Assembly (NCBI GenBank): GCA_050698355.1
Contig: JBOHBN010000350.1
Location: 1-6,180 of the forward strand
Length of the DNA stretch: 6,180 nucleotides
Reading direction: 5' to 3'
Origin: JBOHBN01 sp050698355
Lineage (GTDB): Bacteria > Actinomycetota > Actinomycetes > Streptosporangiales > WHST01
The stretch's first letter is position 1. The number at the start of each line of letters is the position of its first letter. Below, one piece after another: positions 5,446 to 6,180 of this stretch. The notes beneath the pieces were generated by a model. It saw nothing but the letters and a program-made list of their open reading frames with translations. It had not been told where the DNA came from and did no database searches. A program made the translations under genes and the position numbers.

Positions 5446-6105
5446 ATGGGCGCGAAGGTCGGCCTGGTCGGCGAGGTGGCATCGCTCGTACGCGAGCGGA
5501 TCTACACCCACCGGTACCCGACCGGCGCGTGGCTGCGCCAGGAGCAGCTCTCGGCCGAGCTGGGCATCAGCCGCACTCCCGTACGCGAGGCGCTGCGCGT
5601 GCTGGAGCTCGAAGGTCTGGTGCGCGTGCGGCCGGGCGAGGGCGCGCGGGTCGTCACCGGCGACGTGCACACGCTGCTCGACGCCTACCAGCTGCGGGCG
5701 GTCGTGGACGGGCTGGCCGCTCGGCTGGCCGCCGAACGCAGGGGTCCCGCCCGATCGCTGCGCGCCGCGATCGACCGGCAGGTGGAGGCGCTGGACCCGT
5801 GGGAACCGCGGGCGTACACCCGCGCGAACGTGGAGTTCCACGAGGAGATCACACACATGACCGGCAACGAGTTCGTCGTCGCGCAGCTACCGATCCTGCG
5901 GATGACCGCCCAGGTCTTCGCGCCCGTTCGCGTCGTCGAGCCCAGCAGCGCGCAGCGAGCGATCCGCCAGCACCTCGCGATCGCGAACGCCATCGAGAGC
6001 GCGGACGGGCCCACCGCAGAACGCCTCGCGCGAGAACACATCGAGGCCACCATCGAGGAGCTGCGGGCGGCGGCGTCGCAGCCCGAGCAGGAAGGAGCGT
6101 GCTGA
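5446..6105 (+). CDS. GntR-family regulator, short FCD (VanR-like)
   Basis: A 219-residue transcription factor. The winged helix-turn-helix covers about residues 6-72: 'GEVASLVRERIYTHRYPTGA', 'LSAELGISRTPVREALRVLE', and the wing 'EGLVRVRPGEGARVV'. The compact FCD domain has His132 ('NVEFHEE'), His176 ('IRQHLAIANAI') and His198 ('AREHIEAT') as likely metal ligands. The usual Asp four residues before the first His is Asn128, so metal or ligand binding may differ. Its length fits the six-helix VanR branch. ATG at 5446 is chosen for its GGAG at 5438-5441 with a 4-base gap; an in-frame TTG at 5407 would add 13 residues and place the CTGGATCCAG palindrome inside the gene. The gene lies 3 bp before the HyuA-type gene, so it is probably the first gene of that operon and its regulator. 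Confidence 0.93.
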   Translation: MGAKVGLVGEVASLVRERIYTHRYPTGAWLRQEQLSAELGISRTPVREALRVLELEGLVRVRPGEGARVVTGDVHTLLDAYQLRAVVDGLAARLAAERRGPARSLRAAIDRQVEALDPWEPRAYTRANVEFHEEITHMTGNEFVVAQLPILRMTAQVFAPVRVVEPSSAQRAIRQHLAIANAIESADGPTAERLAREHIEATIEELRAAASQPEQEGAC

Positions 6106-6108
6106 GCG

Positions 6109-6180
6109 ATGTGCGCGTACTACGTCGCCTCGGACATCGGGGGGACCTTCACCGACACCGTGCTGATCGACGAGCAGGGC
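6109..6180 (+). CDS. Hydantoinase/oxoprolinase family protein (HyuA type), N-terminal fragment
   Basis: The first 24 codons only; the gene runs off the right edge. The segment 'ASDIGGTFTDTVLIDEQG' (residues 7-24) is the N-terminal phosphate-binding motif of the hydantoinase A/oxoprolinase family, whose members use ATP to open lactam or imide rings (5-oxoproline, N-methylhydantoin, caprolactam) or to carboxylate ketones. Such proteins usually pair with a HyuB subunit, which would lie just outside. The same motif shape begins ASKHA-fold kinases, so the 24 residues alone leave some doubt. ATG at 6109 is the first start after the upstream gene's in-frame stop; GGAAGGAG ends 11 bases before it, rather far for a ribosome site. 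It forms an operon with the preceding GntR gene. Confidence 0.8.
   Translation, partial: MCAYYVASDIGGTFTDTVLIDEQG

Overview
This window looks like chromosomal DNA from a high-GC Gram-positive bacterium (Actinomycetota). Base composition is strongly GC-rich, codons end mostly in G or C, and GTG starts occur beside ATG starts. The protein families are typical of soil actinobacteria: a fatty acyl-CoA reductase-like SDR, DUF4440 and YceI proteins, and FCD-domain GntR regulators. The genus cannot be fixed from sequence alone. I see no transposase, integrase, tRNA, rRNA or CRISPR array.

Left part (1-2150), a set of unrelated single genes. The 5' end of a fatty acyl-CoA reductase-like gene leaves the window on the minus strand. 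A divergent non-coding stretch separates it from an aminoglycoside nucleotidyltransferase-like gene (AadA/DUF4111 type, plus strand). That gene converges, with a 10-bp gap, on a small DUF4440/SnoaL-like gene (minus). Next comes a cytoplasmic YceI-family lipocalin-like gene (minus). A 17-bp imperfect dyad lies upstream of the DUF4440 gene. Two GGGGATCCCC palindromes, with centres exactly 30 bp apart, lie upstream of the YceI gene.

Right part (2254-6180), a divergent catabolic locus. On the minus strand, an aldehyde dehydrogenase, an SDR oxidoreductase and a FadR-type GntR regulator form a tight operon. The first stop codon is fused to the second gene's Shine-Dalgarno sequence, and the second stop overlaps the third gene's start codon. 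On the plus strand, a shorter VanR-like GntR regulator is followed after 3 bp by the start of a hydantoinase/5-oxoprolinase-family gene (HyuA type), cut by the window edge. The intergenic region between the two arms carries two different palindromes. One is of GGT-N3-ACC type next to the dehydrogenase operon. The other is CTGGATCCAG in the leader of the plus-strand regulator.

How the genes may work together (inference): the HyuA-type enzyme could open a lactam, imide or hydantoin-like ring with ATP. The SDR and the aldehyde dehydrogenase could then oxidise an alcohol and aldehyde intermediate to a carboxylate, with two GntR regulators sensing organic-acid ligands. The substrate is not evident. 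The most interesting region is this two-regulator, two-operator control region. No clearly unprecedented system is visible.
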